Shown: piece after piece, positions 17,670 to 29,963 of the stretch | How the letters are laid out: every line of letters begins with the position of its first letter | How positions within the stretch are numbered: the first letter of the stretch is position 1 | Source: Gammaproteobacteria bacterium | GTDB taxonomy: Bacteria > Pseudomonadota > Gammaproteobacteria > Pseudomonadales > Porticoccaceae | DNA length: 54,733 bases | Assembly (NCBI GenBank): GCA_003235325.1 | Contig: QJWQ01000051.1 | Location: 1 to 54,733 of the forward strand | Direction: 5' to 3' | Translations under genes and position numbers: made by a program | Notes under the pieces: model-generated | What the model saw: the letters and a program-made list of their open reading frames with translations, nothing else | Databases searched by the model: none | Told to the model about the DNA's origin: nothing

Positions 17670-19016
17670 TTAACTGGCCTTGCTGAACTGTTCCTCTTCA
17701 GTAGACCCCGTCAGGGCTGTGACCGAGGATTGACCGCCCTGGATGACAGTGGTCATGTCGTCGAAGTAGCCGGTACCCACTTCCTGCTGGTGGGCGACAA
17801 AGGTATAACCGCGCTCAGCTGCTGCAAATTCCGGCTCCTGAACCATTTCGACGTAGTGTTTCATGCCTTCACCCCGGGCGTAGTTATAGGCCAGATCGAA
17901 CATGTGGTACCACATGTTGTGAATGCCGGCCAGGGTGATGAACTGGTACTTGTAACCCATGGCGCTCAGTTCGTCCTGGAATTTGGCGATGGTGGCGTCA
18001 TCCAGGTTTTTCCGCCAGTTGAATGAAGGCGAACAGTTGTAGGCGAGCAACTGGTTCGGAAATTCCTTGCGAATGGATTCGGCAAATTTTTTGGCCTCGT
18101 CCAGGTTGGGGGTGGCGGTTTCACACCAGAGCAGGTCGGCGTAGGGAGCATAGGCCAGGCCCCTGGCAATGGCCTGGTCAATACCGGCACGTGTGCGGTA
18201 GAAACCTTCCGGTGATCGCTCGCCGATAACAAAGGGCCGATCGTATTCGTCGCTATCGGACGTCAGCAGGTCAGCGGCATTGGCGTCGGTGCGGGCCAGG
18301 ACAATGGTCGGCGTGTCGGCGACGTCGGCGGCAAGCCGGGCGGCAATCAGCTTTTGCACGGCTTCCTGCGTTGGCACCAATACCTTGCCACCCATGTGGC
18401 CACACTTCTTGACGGATGCAAGCTGGTCCTCGAAATGAACCCCGGCGGCGCCGGCTTCAATCATGGATTTCATCAGTTCGTAGGCGTTGAGCACGCCGCC
18501 AAACCCGGCCTCGGCATCGGCAACGATCGGAGCGAAATAGTCGATGAAATTTTCATCGCCGGGCGCGACGCCGTTCTTCCACTGGATCTGGTCGGCACGC
18601 TGAAAGGCATTATTTATCCGCTGGACCACAGTCGGTACGGAGTTGACCGGGTACAGGGACTGGTCGGGATACATGGTGCAGCCGGCGTTGTTGTCGGCCG
18701 CCACCTGCCAGCCGGAAAGATAGATAGCCTCGATACCAGCCTTCACCTGTTGCACCGCCTGGCCGCCGGTCAGGGAACCCAATGAGTTGACGTAACCTTT
18801 TTTGGCCTCACCGTTTATCAGGTTCCAGAGCTTTTCCGCGCCACGCCGGGCCAGGGTATTTTCCTTTTTTATCGAGCCCCGCAGTCTGACAACATCTTCA
18901 GCCGTGTAGGTTCGAGTGACGTCCTGCCACCGGGGATTCTCCTGCCAGTCTTTTTTGATCCGATTGATTTCGGCCTGACGATCATAGCTTCCGGGTGCTT
19001 GGTTGGGTGTGGTCAT
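17670..19016 (-). CDS. aceA: Isocitrate lyase
   Basis: AceA cleaves isocitrate to glyoxylate and succinate, the first step of the glyoxylate shunt that allows growth on acetate and fatty acids. The 448-residue protein has the catalytic KKCGHMGG motif (Cys205 as the general acid) and metal-binding acidic residues in [16 protein letters not shown]. The C-terminus has SPSFNWRKN and YFDDM. Its length is near the E. coli enzyme (434) rather than the longer Pseudomonas type (about 530, from memory). The start at 19016 (MTTPNQAPG) is chosen over upstream extension with no similarity; AGGAGATATC lies before it. It diverges from a LysR regulator with a 97-bp gap. The malate synthase gene follows that regulator, completing the shunt. 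Confidence 0.97.
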   Translation of the reverse strand: MTTPNQAPGSYDRQAEINRIKKDWQENPRWQDVTRTYTAEDVVRLRGSIKKENTLARRGAEKLWNLINGEAKKGYVNSLGSLTGGQAVQQVKAGIEAIYLSGWQVAADNNAGCTMYPDQSLYPVNSVPTVVQRINNAFQRADQIQWKNGVAPGDENFIDYFAPIVADAEAGFGGVLNAYELMKSMIEAGAAGVHFEDQLASVKKCGHMGGKVLVPTQEAVQKLIAARLAADVADTPTIVLARTDANAADLLTSDSDEYDRPFVIGERSPEGFYRTRAGIDQAIARGLAYAPYADLLWCETATPNLDEAKKFAESIRKEFPNQLLAYNCSPSFNWRKNLDDATIAKFQDELSAMGYKYQFITLAGIHNMWYHMFDLAYNYARGEGMKHYVEMVQEPEFAAAERGYTFVAHQQEVGTGYFDDMTTVIQGGQSSVTALTGSTEEEQFSKAS

Positions 19017-19063
19017 TGATATCTCCTGATGGTGGCTGTCTAGATGTCGACAAATCCTAAAAG

Positions 19064-19074
19064 TCATGACATGA
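19064..19074. promoter_or_regulatory. Candidate operator in the aceA / lysR gap
   Basis: TCATGACATGA is a perfect interrupted palindrome in the 97-bp gap between the divergent aceA and LysR genes. It lies next to an A/T-rich stretch (19075-19100) that probably holds a promoter. The site is a natural position for LysR-type control of both genes. No identical copy was seen upstream of glcB. Confidence 0.3.
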
Positions 19075-19113
19075 TTTGAAAAATTTATAGTTATTATCTT
19101 CGGTATTCTTGCC

Positions 19114-20082
19114 ATGAATATATCAAGGGTCGACCTCAACCTGCTTGTTTATCTCGATGTCCTGCTGCGGGAGTGCAATGTCACCCGCGCAGCGGAGCAA
19201 CTGGGTTTGAGCCAGCCGGCCATGAGCAACGGCCTGCGCCGGCTGCGGGAACTTTTCGGCGACCCGTTGCTGGTGCGCATCAGCGACGGGATGGCGCCGA
19301 CGGAAAGAGCCCAGGAGTTGCAGCCGCTGGTGCGTGAAGCCCTGGCGTGCATGGAAAAGGCAGTGCAGGCCCGGGATCAATTTAACACCGCCAAGGCCAA
19401 GCGGGTTTTCAGGATCATGGTCAGTGACTATACCGAATCCACTCTGATTCCGGGTTTGCTGGAGCGGTTGCTGACCGATGCACCCGGTGTGGTACTGGAT
19501 ATCATGACCCCCAGCGACATGGCTTTCGCCGATGTCGAACGGGGACGGGCCGATCTGGTGATCAACCGTTTTGACAACATGCCCCAGTCTTTTCACCAGG
19601 TGACCCTGTGGCGAGAGAGCTATTCCTGCCTGATGCGGGTCGACAATCCCCTGACAAAAAATTTCTCACTGGATGGCTATCTCAGTGCCCAGCATATCTG
19701 GGTCAGCAAAACCGGTATGGGGGTGGGCACCGGTATCAACCCCGGTGATGTGCAAAGACTGGGCTGGGTCGACCTCGCCCTCAGCCGTCTGGGTCACAAA
19801 CGGAAGATCAAGGTTTTTACCCGCCATTACCAGGCGGCCATGCTGCTGGCGCGAAACAATAACCTGATCGTTACTGTTCCCAGCAAGGCGGCACAGCTTC
19901 ACGCCCATGATCCGCACATGGTAGCACTGGACCCGCCATTCCCGATTCCACCGTTTGAATTGAAAATGGCCTGGACGCCGCTGCTGCATCACGATTCCGG
20001 ACATCAGTGGCTGCGTCGGCTGATCCTTGAAGTGGCGCAACAGATTGACAGTGAAAACGCAGACCTGCAGGCAGCCATCTGA
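19114..20082 (+). CDS. LysR-family transcriptional regulator between aceA and glcB
   Basis: This 322-residue protein has an N-terminal winged helix-turn-helix (residues 6-63: [41 protein letters not shown]) typical of LysR proteins. The C-terminal periplasmic-binding-like ligand domain follows (from about 90). The DLNLL start and the [10 protein letters not shown] recognition helix resemble the NodD/NahR-like subgroup. It is divergent from aceA and lies 268 bp upstream of glcB, so it most likely controls the glyoxylate shunt. The inducer is unknown. No strong Shine-Dalgarno sequence precedes the ATG. Confidence 0.88.
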   Translation: MNISRVDLNLLVYLDVLLRECNVTRAAEQLGLSQPAMSNGLRRLRELFGDPLLVRISDGMAPTERAQELQPLVREALACMEKAVQARDQFNTAKAKRVFRIMVSDYTESTLIPGLLERLLTDAPGVVLDIMTPSDMAFADVERGRADLVINRFDNMPQSFHQVTLWRESYSCLMRVDNPLTKNFSLDGYLSAQHIWVSKTGMGVGTGINPGDVQRLGWVDLALSRLGHKRKIKVFTRHYQAAMLLARNNNLIVTVPSKAAQLHAHDPHMVALDPPFPIPPFELKMAWTPLLHHDSGHQWLRRLILEVAQQIDSENADLQAAI

Positions 20083-20350
20083 AGAATTTCTGAGCCTGGC
20101 GTCGGCGCATCTTCGGCACTGGCAAGCGGTTTCCGGTAATCAATTGCCGTTGTCACCAGGCACGAATTGCCAGTGTAGAAAATTCCGACCATTCATCAAG
20201 GTTATGCTGATTATTTAAACGATAAATTAGATAAATTGTTATTTTCTGGCCTAGAATCAATGTCCTTTCAGAGGTCTGGCTGACCGGTGCCTCAGGTCCG
20301 GGAATCAGCGTTTCGAACCTATCCAGAATGTCTGCAAATCGAGGATGATA

Positions 20351-22561
20351 ATGGCCAAATACATAAACAAGGGCAGTCTCAAGGTTGATGAAATTCTCTA
20401 CCGGTTCATTAATGAGGAAGCGATACCGGGCACGGGCATCGACCGGGAACACTTCTGGCGTCAGTTTGGAAATATTCTGCAGGAACTGGCTCCGGAAAAT
20501 CGCCGGCTGCTGAGCATCAGGGATGATTTACAGGCCAGGATCGACCAGTGGCATCGCGACCGCAGAGACCAGCCCTGGTCCCTGACCGAGTACCGGGATT
20601 TTCTTCGAAGTATCGGTTACCTTGTGGCTGACAGCGGCCGCCAATCGATAACCACCAGCAATGTCGACCCGGAAGTTGCAGATCAGGCCGGGCCGCAATT
20701 GGTGGTGCCGGTCATGAATGCACGATTTGCCCTCAATGCCGCCAATGCCCGCTGGGGCAGTCTCTACGATGCGCTGTATGGCACCGATGTCATTGCCGAA
20801 GATAACGGGGCAGAAAAAGGCAAGAGCTACAATCCGGTTCGGGGCGACAAAGTGGTCGAATACGGCCGCCGGTTCCTGGATCAGGCGGCGCCCCTGGCCA
20901 GAGGCTCCCACGCTGACATAACTGTCTACAGGGTTGAAAATGGACAACTGGCGATCAGACTCAGGGACGGTTCGACAACGGGTCTCCGCGAGCCTGAAAA
21001 ATTCTGTGGCTACCAGGGACCCGCGGAGAAGCCGTCGGCTGTGCTGTTGAAAAACCATGGGATCCATATCGATATCAGAATTGATTTCAATTCGGCTGTG
21101 GGCAAAAGAGATGCAGCCGGTGTTGCCGACATTCAGCTGGAAGCCGCCCTGACCACGATCATGGACTGCGAGGATTCAGTGGCTGCCGTCGATGCCGAGG
21201 ACAAGGTGATCATCTATCGCAACTGGCTCGGGCTGATGCAGGGCAACCTCAGCGAAAAGGTGACCAAAGGTGACCGCAGCTTTGTCCGCGAACTCAATCC
21301 TGACCGGTACTACCAGCAAGGCGATGGTTCAGAGCTGGCGTTGCCCGGACGCAGTCTGCTCTTTGTGCGCAATGTCGGTCACCTGATGACCAACCCGGCG
21401 ATTCTCGACAGCGAAAGCCGTGAAGTGCCCGAAGGCATCATGGATGCGATGATCACCAGCCTGATAGCCATTCACGATCTGCGTGGCAACAGTGACTTTC
21501 GAAACTCCCGGAAGGGCAGTATCTATATCGTCAAACCAAAGATGCATGGCCCCGAAGAGGCGGCATTTACCAACACCCTGTTTGACCGTGTCGAGCAGGC
21601 TCTGGGTCTAGAGCCGAACACGCTCAAGGTCGGGATCATGGACGAGGAGCGTCGTACCACGGTCAATCTCGGCGAATGCATCCGGGCTGCGCGTGCCAGG
21701 GTGGTCTTTATCAACACCGGCTTTCTGGATCGCACCGGCGACGAGATTCACACCAGCATGGAGGCGGGTGCCTTCGCTCCCAAGGCAAAACTGAAGACCA
21801 TGCCCTGGATTACCGCGTACGAGGCTCGGAACGTCGATGTCGGTCTGGCCTGTGGGCTTAAGGGAAAGGCCCAGATCGGCAAGGGCATGTGGCCGATTCC
21901 GGACCAGATGGCGGCGATGATGGCCGCCAAGATCGGTCATCCCGAAGCAGGTGCCAATACCGCCTGGGTGCCGTCACCGACGGCGGCCGTGCTCCACGCC
22001 CTGCATTACCACCAGGTCGATGTCGCCGCGGTTCAGGAGCAACTGGCGACTCGGCAAATGGCCAGTCTCGACGATATCCTGTCCATACCCCTGCTCGGTG
22101 ACCAGCCCCTCAGCCCCGAAACCATTCAGCGAGAGCTGGACAACAATGCCCAGGGTATTCTCGGCTATGTGGTGCGCTGGGTCGACCAGGGCATCGGCTG
22201 TTCCAAGGTCCCGGATATCAATGATGTCGGCCTGATGGAAGACCGGGCGACCCTGAGGATCTCCAGTCAGCATATCTGCAATTGGCTGCACCACGGCATC
22301 TGCAGCCGGGAGCAGGTCATGGAAACCCTGCGGCGCATGGCCCAGGTGGTGGACCGGCAAAACACCGGCGATCCCGACTATTTGCCCATGGCGCCTGATT
22401 TCGACGACAGTCTGGCATTTCAGGCGGCCTGCGATCTTGTATTCAAGGGCAAGGACCAACCCAACGGTTACACCGAGCCTTTGCTCCATGCCTATCGTCG
22501 GCAGGTAAAGGCCCGACAACAGTCGCAGCAGAAGACAGAGGCCGGCGTCGCGGCCGGATAG
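20351..22561 (+). CDS. glcB: Malate synthase G
   Basis: GlcB condenses glyoxylate with acetyl-CoA to malate, the second step of the glyoxylate shunt. At 736 residues the protein is of the large monomeric G type (E. coli 723), not the roughly 530-residue A type. It has the central [18 protein letters not shown] segment with metal-binding acidic residues, [13 protein letters not shown], and the C-terminal [19 protein letters not shown] 20351 is chosen over ATG 20345 because GAGG lies six bases upstream. The preceding 268 bp are A/T-rich around 20210-20250, with TAGAAT as a possible -10. It follows the LysR gene on the same strand, and aceA is on the other side of that gene. Confidence 0.96.
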   Translation: MAKYINKGSLKVDEILYRFINEEAIPGTGIDREHFWRQFGNILQELAPENRRLLSIRDDLQARIDQWHRDRRDQPWSLTEYRDFLRSIGYLVADSGRQSITTSNVDPEVADQAGPQLVVPVMNARFALNAANARWGSLYDALYGTDVIAEDNGAEKGKSYNPVRGDKVVEYGRRFLDQAAPLARGSHADITVYRVENGQLAIRLRDGSTTGLREPEKFCGYQGPAEKPSAVLLKNHGIHIDIRIDFNSAVGKRDAAGVADIQLEAALTTIMDCEDSVAAVDAEDKVIIYRNWLGLMQGNLSEKVTKGDRSFVRELNPDRYYQQGDGSELALPGRSLLFVRNVGHLMTNPAILDSESREVPEGIMDAMITSLIAIHDLRGNSDFRNSRKGSIYIVKPKMHGPEEAAFTNTLFDRVEQALGLEPNTLKVGIMDEERRTTVNLGECIRAARARVVFINTGFLDRTGDEIHTSMEAGAFAPKAKLKTMPWITAYEARNVDVGLACGLKGKAQIGKGMWPIPDQMAAMMAAKIGHPEAGANTAWVPSPTAAVLHALHYHQVDVAAVQEQLATRQMASLDDILSIPLLGDQPLSPETIQRELDNNAQGILGYVVRWVDQGIGCSKVPDINDVGLMEDRATLRISSQHICNWLHHGICSREQVMETLRRMAQVVDRQNTGDPDYLPMAPDFDDSLAFQAACDLVFKGKDQPNGYTEPLLHAYRRQVKARQQSQQKTEAGVAAG

Positions 22562-22644
22562 CCGGTTATTAGGTCAGACGGTGGGACGCCCGGTTCGGCG
22601 ACTGGAGAACCGGGTTTCCGGGCCGCACCCCATTGATCAGAACC

Positions 22645-23616
22645 TCACAGATACAGCCGTTTGACCTCCGGGTCCGGGATGCTGTTTTCCCATAGCGCAT
22701 CGAATTCCAGACCCAGTTCCTTGCCCTCGATCGGCGCATGGAGAATGGCATAACCCACGTACCGGTCCTCCTCCTGTTTGTACAGCAGTCCGGTCTGATC
22801 GATCAACATGAAATCCGTGTGCAGGGCGTGGCTCTCCGGGTTGAGCTTGCGCAACTGAATGCTGCTGGACAGTCGGTGATACAAGTGCACCAGGCGGTGG
22901 GTGTTCTGGCTGAGCCACAAGGGGTCCCGGACCAGAAGTAGGATGCTCGCCTGAGGGTGGCTGGTGGCAAGGGCATACATGGCTTCGGAAAAGGCCGCAC
23001 TGCCGTAAATGGTCGGGTCCAGGTGGTGACTGAAGATACGGATCTTTCGATGACTTCGGCGAACCAGTTTCAGGGCCGTTTGCGCAAATGCCTCGGAACC
23101 ATCCAGGGATATTCTCTGCCGCTCTTCCTCGGAGATATCCGGCAGCGGCGGTGAATATTGCCGGTGTGAGAAACGAAGCAGGTCCATATCCATTTCCCGA
23201 TGGGGAATGCCGGCTTCCATAAACTCCTCGCCACGAGGTTCAAAGCCATTGTTGCGGTAGAACGGAATCGCCTGGGTCTGGGCGCTAAGTCGCAGGCGGC
23301 GCAGGCTATTGGCCAGGCCAAACTGAATGATGGCTCGCAGCAGCGACGAGCCGACGCCCTTGTTCCTGAAAGGTTCCAGAATCGCCATTCGGCCCACCTT
23401 CTCACCTACAAGGCGAGCCGTGCCCATGGCCTTGCCGGCCTGGCCCCAGGCAATCCAGTGAATGGCCTGCTCATCCTGGCCGTCAAATTCCTCGCCGGGG
23501 GGCACTCCCTGTTCCTCGATGAAAACCGCTTTGCGAATCTCCTTCAGCATTGTTCCGGAAGACTGCCAGCTGGCCTGCTCCACCTCTATGGGAAAAAAAT
23601 CGATTGAATCCGCCAT
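22645..23616 (-). CDS. GNAT acetyltransferase with extra C-terminal domain
   Basis: In this 323-residue protein the N-terminal half (about 1-155) is a GNAT fold: KEIRKAVFIEEQGVP, GTARLVGEKVGRMAI, and the acetyl-CoA loop RNKGVGSSLL, with IPFYRNNGF near its end. The C-terminal half (about 160-323) includes RRSHRKIRIFSHHLDP and HALHTDFMLID, and looks like a phospholipase D-like half domain often attached to this GNAT type (recalled as DUF7931, not checked). The substrate is unknown. It is divergent from the gamma-glutamyltransferase gene with a 73-bp gap and converges on glcB. Confidence 0.8.
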   Translation of the reverse strand: MADSIDFFPIEVEQASWQSSGTMLKEIRKAVFIEEQGVPPGEEFDGQDEQAIHWIAWGQAGKAMGTARLVGEKVGRMAILEPFRNKGVGSSLLRAIIQFGLANSLRRLRLSAQTQAIPFYRNNGFEPRGEEFMEAGIPHREMDMDLLRFSHRQYSPPLPDISEEERQRISLDGSEAFAQTALKLVRRSHRKIRIFSHHLDPTIYGSAAFSEAMYALATSHPQASILLLVRDPLWLSQNTHRLVHLYHRLSSSIQLRKLNPESHALHTDFMLIDQTGLLYKQEEDRYVGYAILHAPIEGKELGLEFDALWENSIPDPEVKRLYL

Positions 23617-23689
23617 CTTTCGGCTCAGCCCTCGGCATTGGCAAAAGGTCGTTATAACATGGAGTCGTTATGGTTTACAGGTGCCCCCT

Positions 23690-25417
23690 ATGAGGTTCGT
23701 ATTATCTCTTGTTTTTCTTGTCCCCGTTATCTTCAGGGTTGTGCTCTGTGTCGCCGATGAAGATCCGATTATCCGCCATGGCGATATCTTCCACCCGACG
23801 CTGGGGCGGGGCGGCATGGTGGTGTCACAGGATGCCATTGCCAGCGGTGTCGGCGCCGACATTCTGTCGCGGGGTGGTAATGCCGTTGACGCCGCCGTTG
23901 CTACCGGCTTTGCCCTGGCGGTGACCCTGCCGCAGGCGGGCAACCTCGGTGGTGGCGGTTTCATGATGCTCTACCTGGCAGAAGATGACCGGACCCTCGC
24001 CATTGATTATCGTGAGATGGCACCAGCCCTGGCCCACAGAGACCTGTTCCTGGATTCGGCAGGCAATGTCGACAGGGAAAAATCCCGGTTTGGTCTGCTG
24101 GCGACCGGTGTGCCCGGCACTGTCGCCGGGCTGGTTCATGTCCAGGAAAAATATGGCAGTTTACCTTTGAAGGAGGTGATGCAACCGGCTATAAGGCTGG
24201 CGGAAAAGGGCATTCCGGTATCCTATGCCCTTGCCTTTTCCCTGACGCGGGCCAGTGGTCGACTCCGGCAATATCCGGCATCACAGGCCTATTTTTTTCG
24301 CGGGGATGGATCGAGCCTCCAGGCCGGGGATATCTGGCGGCAAAAAGACCTGGCAAAAACATTGCGGCGAATTGCCGACAAGGGTGCCGCCGGATTTTAC
24401 CAGGGTAAGACCGCTGATTTGATCGTGGCGGCAATGGCAGCCGGCGGCGGGCTGATCAGTCATCAGGATCTGGAAAATTATCGGGCTGTCGAGAGGCAAC
24501 CGGTGCGAGGCACCTATCGTGGCTATGACATCCTGTCAATGCCGCCGCCGTCTTCCGGGGGTGTTCATCTGGTACAGATGCTCAATATTCTGGAGGGCTG
24601 GCAACTGGCGCCACTGGAGCACAACAGTGCTGCCTATCTTCACCGGCTGGCGGAAACAATGCGGCGGGCCTATGCCGATCGCAGTCAGTACCTGGGAGAT
24701 CCCGATTTTTATCCTGTGCCCCTGGCGCGACTGACTGACAAGGGTTATGCCGGCAGTCTGCGTCAGGCCATCGATCTGGACAGGGCTTCGAATTCCGAGG
24801 ATATCAGGCCGGGTGTGCAACTGGAGGAGGAGAGCCCGCAGACCACTCACTTTGCGGTCTGGGATGACGCCGGCAATGTGGTCAGTAATACCTACACCCT
24901 CAATTTTTCCTATGGTAACGGCCAGGCCGTGGCCGGTGCCGGCTTTTTGCTCAATAACGAGATGGATGATTTCTCCGCCAAGCCCGGTGTGCCCAATGCC
25001 TACGGCCTGGTGGGTGATGAGGCCAACGCTATCGCAGCCGGCAAACGCCCGCTGTCGTCAATGACACCGGCCATTGTGTTTCGGGACGGCCGGCCGGTGT
25101 TGGTGACCGGCAGTTCCGGCGGCAGCCGAATCATCACCGCTGTGCTCCAGGTGATCCTCAATTATGTGGATTTTGGTATGAATGCCGCCGAGGCGACTGC
25201 CGCGCCTCGAGTCCATCACCAGTGGCTGCCGGATGTGCTCTTCCTGGAAAAAGGGGTCAGCAGGGATACCCGGGACATACTTGACGCCATGGGGCACCAA
25301 CTGGATACCAGAGCCGGGGCCATCAGCCGCACCCAGACCATTACCCGGGACGATGGGCTGTTTCAGGGTGTAACCGATTACCGCTGGCCGGGGGGCGCCG
25401 CTGTTAGCCCCCGGTAG
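23690..25417 (+). CDS. ggt: Gamma-glutamyltransferase
   Basis: Ggt cleaves the gamma-glutamyl bond of glutathione in the periplasm and matures by self-cleavage into two subunits. The 575-residue precursor starts with a signal peptide (MRFVLSLVFLVPVIFRVVLCVA). The large-subunit motif AVATGFALAVTLPQAGNLGGGGF is followed by GLLATGVPGTVAGL. The autoprocessing site PQTTHFAVWDDAGN has the nucleophilic Thr at about residue 385, and the small subunit has TGSSGGSRI. All key residues are present. ATG 23690 is chosen because it gives the signal peptide directly; the reading frame stays open upstream into the opposite-strand GNAT gene, but without family similarity. No clear terminator was found, although an 8-bp inverted repeat (25559-25583) lies in the downstream gap. 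Confidence 0.95.
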   Translation: MRFVLSLVFLVPVIFRVVLCVADEDPIIRHGDIFHPTLGRGGMVVSQDAIASGVGADILSRGGNAVDAAVATGFALAVTLPQAGNLGGGGFMMLYLAEDDRTLAIDYREMAPALAHRDLFLDSAGNVDREKSRFGLLATGVPGTVAGLVHVQEKYGSLPLKEVMQPAIRLAEKGIPVSYALAFSLTRASGRLRQYPASQAYFFRGDGSSLQAGDIWRQKDLAKTLRRIADKGAAGFYQGKTADLIVAAMAAGGGLISHQDLENYRAVERQPVRGTYRGYDILSMPPPSSGGVHLVQMLNILEGWQLAPLEHNSAAYLHRLAETMRRAYADRSQYLGDPDFYPVPLARLTDKGYAGSLRQAIDLDRASNSEDIRPGVQLEEESPQTTHFAVWDDAGNVVSNTYTLNFSYGNGQAVAGAGFLLNNEMDDFSAKPGVPNAYGLVGDEANAIAAGKRPLSSMTPAIVFRDGRPVLVTGSSGGSRIITAVLQVILNYVDFGMNAAEATAAPRVHHQWLPDVLFLEKGVSRDTRDILDAMGHQLDTRAGAISRTQTITRDDGLFQGVTDYRWPGGAAVSPR

Positions 25418-25646
25418 GCATTGGCCGCTGACCTGACCTTTTTGCAGCGGTCAATTAGCAGCGACTGTGTTTCATAAAGGCGTCAACTGATACGGTTCCC
25501 CTGTCCGGAAAACAGCATTGATGATAGTCAATGATTTCCCCATGGCAGCTGCGTGGTATGAAAAAGTCAGGAAAGCTTTTTCAACACCCTCCTGGATACT
25601 GGTCAGCCGCAGCCGAGCGAACAAAAATTGACAGGCCGGCGAGGAT
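25418..25646. other. Convergent spacer between ggt and roxA
   Basis: These 229 bases have no recognised gene. TGAAAAAG (25559-25566) and CTTTTTCA (25576-25583) form an 8-bp inverted repeat that might act as a weak two-way terminator. Confidence 0.35.
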
Positions 25647-26627
25647 CTATAACTTGTCCTCCTCGCCGTTGACATACCGGCGTTTATCGCCCCCGGGCCT
25701 GAGCCTCAGCGAGGCTCGTCGGGCCAGACTGTCGTCCAGTGCCAGGTCCGGATTTTTCGGCCGGGTCATGTATCGGGCAAACCAGTCGCCGAGCAAAGCC
25801 TCGTCGTCCAGAAGTTCCGCCAGCAGGGCCCGGACCTGGCCGATGAACCCTGAATCGATTTCGGCGCCGGCCATGGCTGGTGTCAGGGGCGGATCCCGGT
25901 AGACAGCAGCAGCCCGGGCGGCATAGCGGTCGTCGGCCAGCAGTTCGGTGGCCAAATCGTCAAGCATCTCGCCGGCCGTCGGCGCGCGAAAGCCCACTGA
26001 GTAGGTCATGCAGTCATTCAGGGCGATGCCGTGATGGCTGATCCCCGGCGGCAGGTAGAGCATGTCGCCGGGATTCAGTGTCCAGGTATCCCGGGCGCTA
26101 AACCGGGAGAGTATGCGCAGCGAGGTGTCGGCCAGGGTAGGGGTCTCGACAGTGCACGGGGCGCCGATTTGCCATTGCCGTTGCCCCAGTCCCTGGATCA
26201 GAAAAACATCGTAGGCATCGAAGTGGGGGCCGACACTGCCGCCTGTCGGGGCGTAGCTGACCATGATGTCATCCAGCCGCCAGGGCGGCAGAAAATCAAA
26301 CAGGCCGAGCAGTTGCCTGACGTCCGGTATCCAGAGATCAACGCCCTGTACCAGCAGGGTCCAGTGGTCATCAGGCAAGTCGGCAAAGAATTGCTCGGTG
26401 AAGGGACCACGATGCAGCTCCCATGGACCGGACTGTCCCTGTTCGACAATGACCCGGGATTCGATCTCATCCTCCAGGGCCAGTCCGGCCAGTTCATCCG
26501 GGGCCAGGGGCGAGAGGAAATCCGGCAATGCGTTGCGGATCAACAGCGGTCGTTGCTGCCAGTAATCAGAGAGGAAGGTGCCCGGGTCCATGCCCAGCAG
26601 GGAATCAGCCGTCATTTTTGCCGTCAT
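25647..26627 (-). CDS. roxA: Ribosomal protein L16 arginine hydroxylase (RoxA/YcfD-type JmjC oxygenase)
   Basis: This is a 2-oxoglutarate- and iron-dependent oxygenase of the bacterial ribosomal-oxygenase type; E. coli YcfD hydroxylates an arginine of L16. The 326-residue protein has the iron-binding triad GPHFDAYDVF (His135, Asp137) and PPGISHHG (His198). It also has GDMLYLPPG and the N-terminal YWQQRPLLIRNAL typical of the family. The C-terminal winged-helix part is present. Two Met codons (26627 and 26615) are possible starts, neither with a clear ribosome site. It lies 18 bp after purB and is probably the last gene of that row. Confidence 0.88.
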   Translation of the reverse strand: MTAKMTADSLLGMDPGTFLSDYWQQRPLLIRNALPDFLSPLAPDELAGLALEDEIESRVIVEQGQSGPWELHRGPFTEQFFADLPDDHWTLLVQGVDLWIPDVRQLLGLFDFLPPWRLDDIMVSYAPTGGSVGPHFDAYDVFLIQGLGQRQWQIGAPCTVETPTLADTSLRILSRFSARDTWTLNPGDMLYLPPGISHHGIALNDCMTYSVGFRAPTAGEMLDDLATELLADDRYAARAAAVYRDPPLTPAMAGAEIDSGFIGQVRALLAELLDDEALLGDWFARYMTRPKNPDLALDDSLARRASLRLRPGGDKRRYVNGEEDKL

Positions 26628-26645
26628 TGACTGGACTCGCCGGAA

Positions 26646-28136
<1,491 letters not shown>

Positions 28137-28210
28137 TTACAGGTGGTTATTGTCTTTCAAGGCCGGGCATTCTACTCCATTGCCACGTCATTTCGAAAAT
28201 TTACCTGTGC

Positions 28211-28843
28211 CTACAGGCTGGATCGTAACTGCTTCAGATGCTCCACTATCTGCCGGCGCCGAAGCGCCAGGTGTAAACGATTGCCACCCACCTGCTGCCA
28301 GAGAATGGCGGCGCGAATTCCCGCCAGCAGCAGGCAGCGAATGCGATTGGCAATATGGGGTTGCTGAAGGTGCTGGGCCATGCCGTTGACCTGGATGCGG
28401 TGGCTGAAGGTGCTGATGGTGTTCTTGTACAGGTCAGCCAGGTTGGCCAGGACATTGTCATGGGTTTCTGAAAACAGGCTCGCCTGTTTGACTGCCTGGT
28501 CGATACCTGTGTCCAGTTGCTTCATGATTCGGGTGCTTTTTACCAGTTTGCGCTGCAGGTGCAGGATGCTCAGAAAGTAGCGCAATCGGTCGGAACGTCT
28601 TAGTGCTCCCGGGTTGCTGAACATCTGGTACATGGCTTCAATGCCATCCGCGAGATTGGCGACCGAACCAAAAACCGCTTCGGTGGAAGCGGGATTTTGC
28701 TCAAACAGGCTGTGAATGCTGGTGGCAAACGGCTGCTGAGGCACGGTACCGTTGCGGGCCAGGTCATCGACGAGTTTGCAGACCTGAAAAATTGCCGCCA
28801 GGGCAATGACCTGGTCACGGGTGGGCATGCTAACAATTTTCAT
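28211..28843 (-). CDS. hflD: HflD homologue
   Basis: HflD is a membrane-associated protein first linked to lambda CII stability in E. coli; its wider role is poorly known. The 210-residue protein (E. coli 213) is mostly helical. It has the N-terminal DQVIALAAIFQVCKLVDDLARNG, the central LRYFLSILHLQRKL and the C-terminal IRCLLLAGIRAAILWQQVGG. It starts one base after the mnmA stop, which fits the mnmA-hflD-purB order known from E. coli and Pseudomonas. The start at 28843 is preferred over an upstream Met inside mnmA. Confidence 0.92.
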   Translation of the reverse strand: MKIVSMPTRDQVIALAAIFQVCKLVDDLARNGTVPQQPFATSIHSLFEQNPASTEAVFGSVANLADGIEAMYQMFSNPGALRRSDRLRYFLSILHLQRKLVKSTRIMKQLDTGIDQAVKQASLFSETHDNVLANLADLYKNTISTFSHRIQVNGMAQHLQQPHIANRIRCLLLAGIRAAILWQQVGGNRLHLALRRRQIVEHLKQLRSSL

Positions 28844-28844
28844 T

Positions 28845-29933
28845 TCAGTCGCAGGAGCTCCCTTCAATGACGCCACCGCCAAGGCAGATGTCGCTGGTGT
28901 AAAATACCACGGATTGTCCGGGAGTCACCGCTCTCTGGGGATCACTGAAAACCACTTCATTTCCCGACTCCAGTTGATACACGACACAGGCCTGGTCCGG
29001 TTGCCGGTAGCGGATTTTGCCATGGCAGGCGAAAGGATATTCGGCCGGTGGCCCATTGATCCAGTGGATCTCCGCCGTCCGTAACCGCCTGGAGTAGAGC
29101 AGTGGATGGTCGCCCTGAACCACGATCAGAACGTTGCGTTCCAGGTCCTTGCCGGCGACATACCAGGGCTCATCGCCGGCCCCCCTGACCCCACCGATAC
29201 CCAGCCCCTGACGCTGGCCCAGGGTGTGGAACATCAGGCCGTTGTGCTGCCCCATGCACCTGCCCTCGGGCGTTTCCATGTCGCCGGGTCGGGCCGGCAG
29301 GTACTGCTGCAGAAAATCCCTGAATCGCCTTTCACCGATAAAACAGATCCCCGTGCTGTCCTTTTTGTTGTAGGTGTCGAGGCCATGTTGCTCCGCCAGC
29401 CTTCGCACCTGGGGCTTTTCCAATTCTCCCAACGGGAAAAGAGTCCGGCTCAGAGCCTGGCCTGGGACCGCGTGGAGGAAATAACTCTGGTCCTTGTTGG
29501 CGTCGATGCCCTTCAACAGCAGCGTCTGATCACTCATGTTCAGACGGCGAACATAGTGGCCCGTGGCGATAAGGCTGGCGCCGAGCACTTCCGCATAGTC
29601 GACGAAAACCTTGAACTTGATTTCACGGTTGCAGAGGATATCGGGGTTCGGGGTGCGGCCGGCAGCGTATTCCCGAAGGAAATAGTCAAAGACATTGTCC
29701 CAGTATTCGGCGGCAAAATTGGCGCTGTGCAGTGGGATACCCAGCTTGTCACATACCCGAGAGGCATCCTCCAGATCACGCCGGGCCGTGCAGTACTCGG
29801 TGCCGTCGTCTTCGTCCCAGTTCTTCATGAACAGGCCTTCCACCTCATAGCCCTGCTGTTGTAACAGCAGGGCGCTGACAGAGGAGTCGACGCCGCCGGA
29901 CATGCCGACAATGACCCGGGCTTTTTCACTCAT
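28845..29933 (-). CDS. mnmA: tRNA 2-thiouridylase MnmA
   Basis: MnmA puts sulfur on U34 of tRNA-Lys, -Glu and -Gln using ATP and a sulfur relay. The 362-residue protein has the PP-loop GMSGGVDSS (residues 10-18), the catalytic Cys in [12 protein letters not shown] (Cys101) and the second Cys in [12 protein letters not shown] (Cys197), so it is fully equipped. [10 protein letters not shown] and GHYVRR are further family marks. The start at 29933 ([10 protein letters not shown]) is preferred to a Met seven codons upstream. It follows nudJ by 30 bp and precedes hflD by one base. Confidence 0.97.
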   Translation of the reverse strand: MSEKARVIVGMSGGVDSSVSALLLQQQGYEVEGLFMKNWDEDDGTEYCTARRDLEDASRVCDKLGIPLHSANFAAEYWDNVFDYFLREYAAGRTPNPDILCNREIKFKVFVDYAEVLGASLIATGHYVRRLNMSDQTLLLKGIDANKDQSYFLHAVPGQALSRTLFPLGELEKPQVRRLAEQHGLDTYNKKDSTGICFIGERRFRDFLQQYLPARPGDMETPEGRCMGQHNGLMFHTLGQRQGLGIGGVRGAGDEPWYVAGKDLERNVLIVVQGDHPLLYSRRLRTAEIHWINGPPAEYPFACHGKIRYRQPDQACVVYQLESGNEVVFSDPQRAVTPGQSVVFYTSDICLGGGVIEGSSCD

Positions 29934-29963
29934 GAGCTTGATCGTACACGACAAATATCAGGG

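Noticed and set aside
20083-20350. Shared operator between the aceA and glcB promoters
   Set aside because: Both regions are A/T-rich, but I could not find a common motif beyond short TTATT words.
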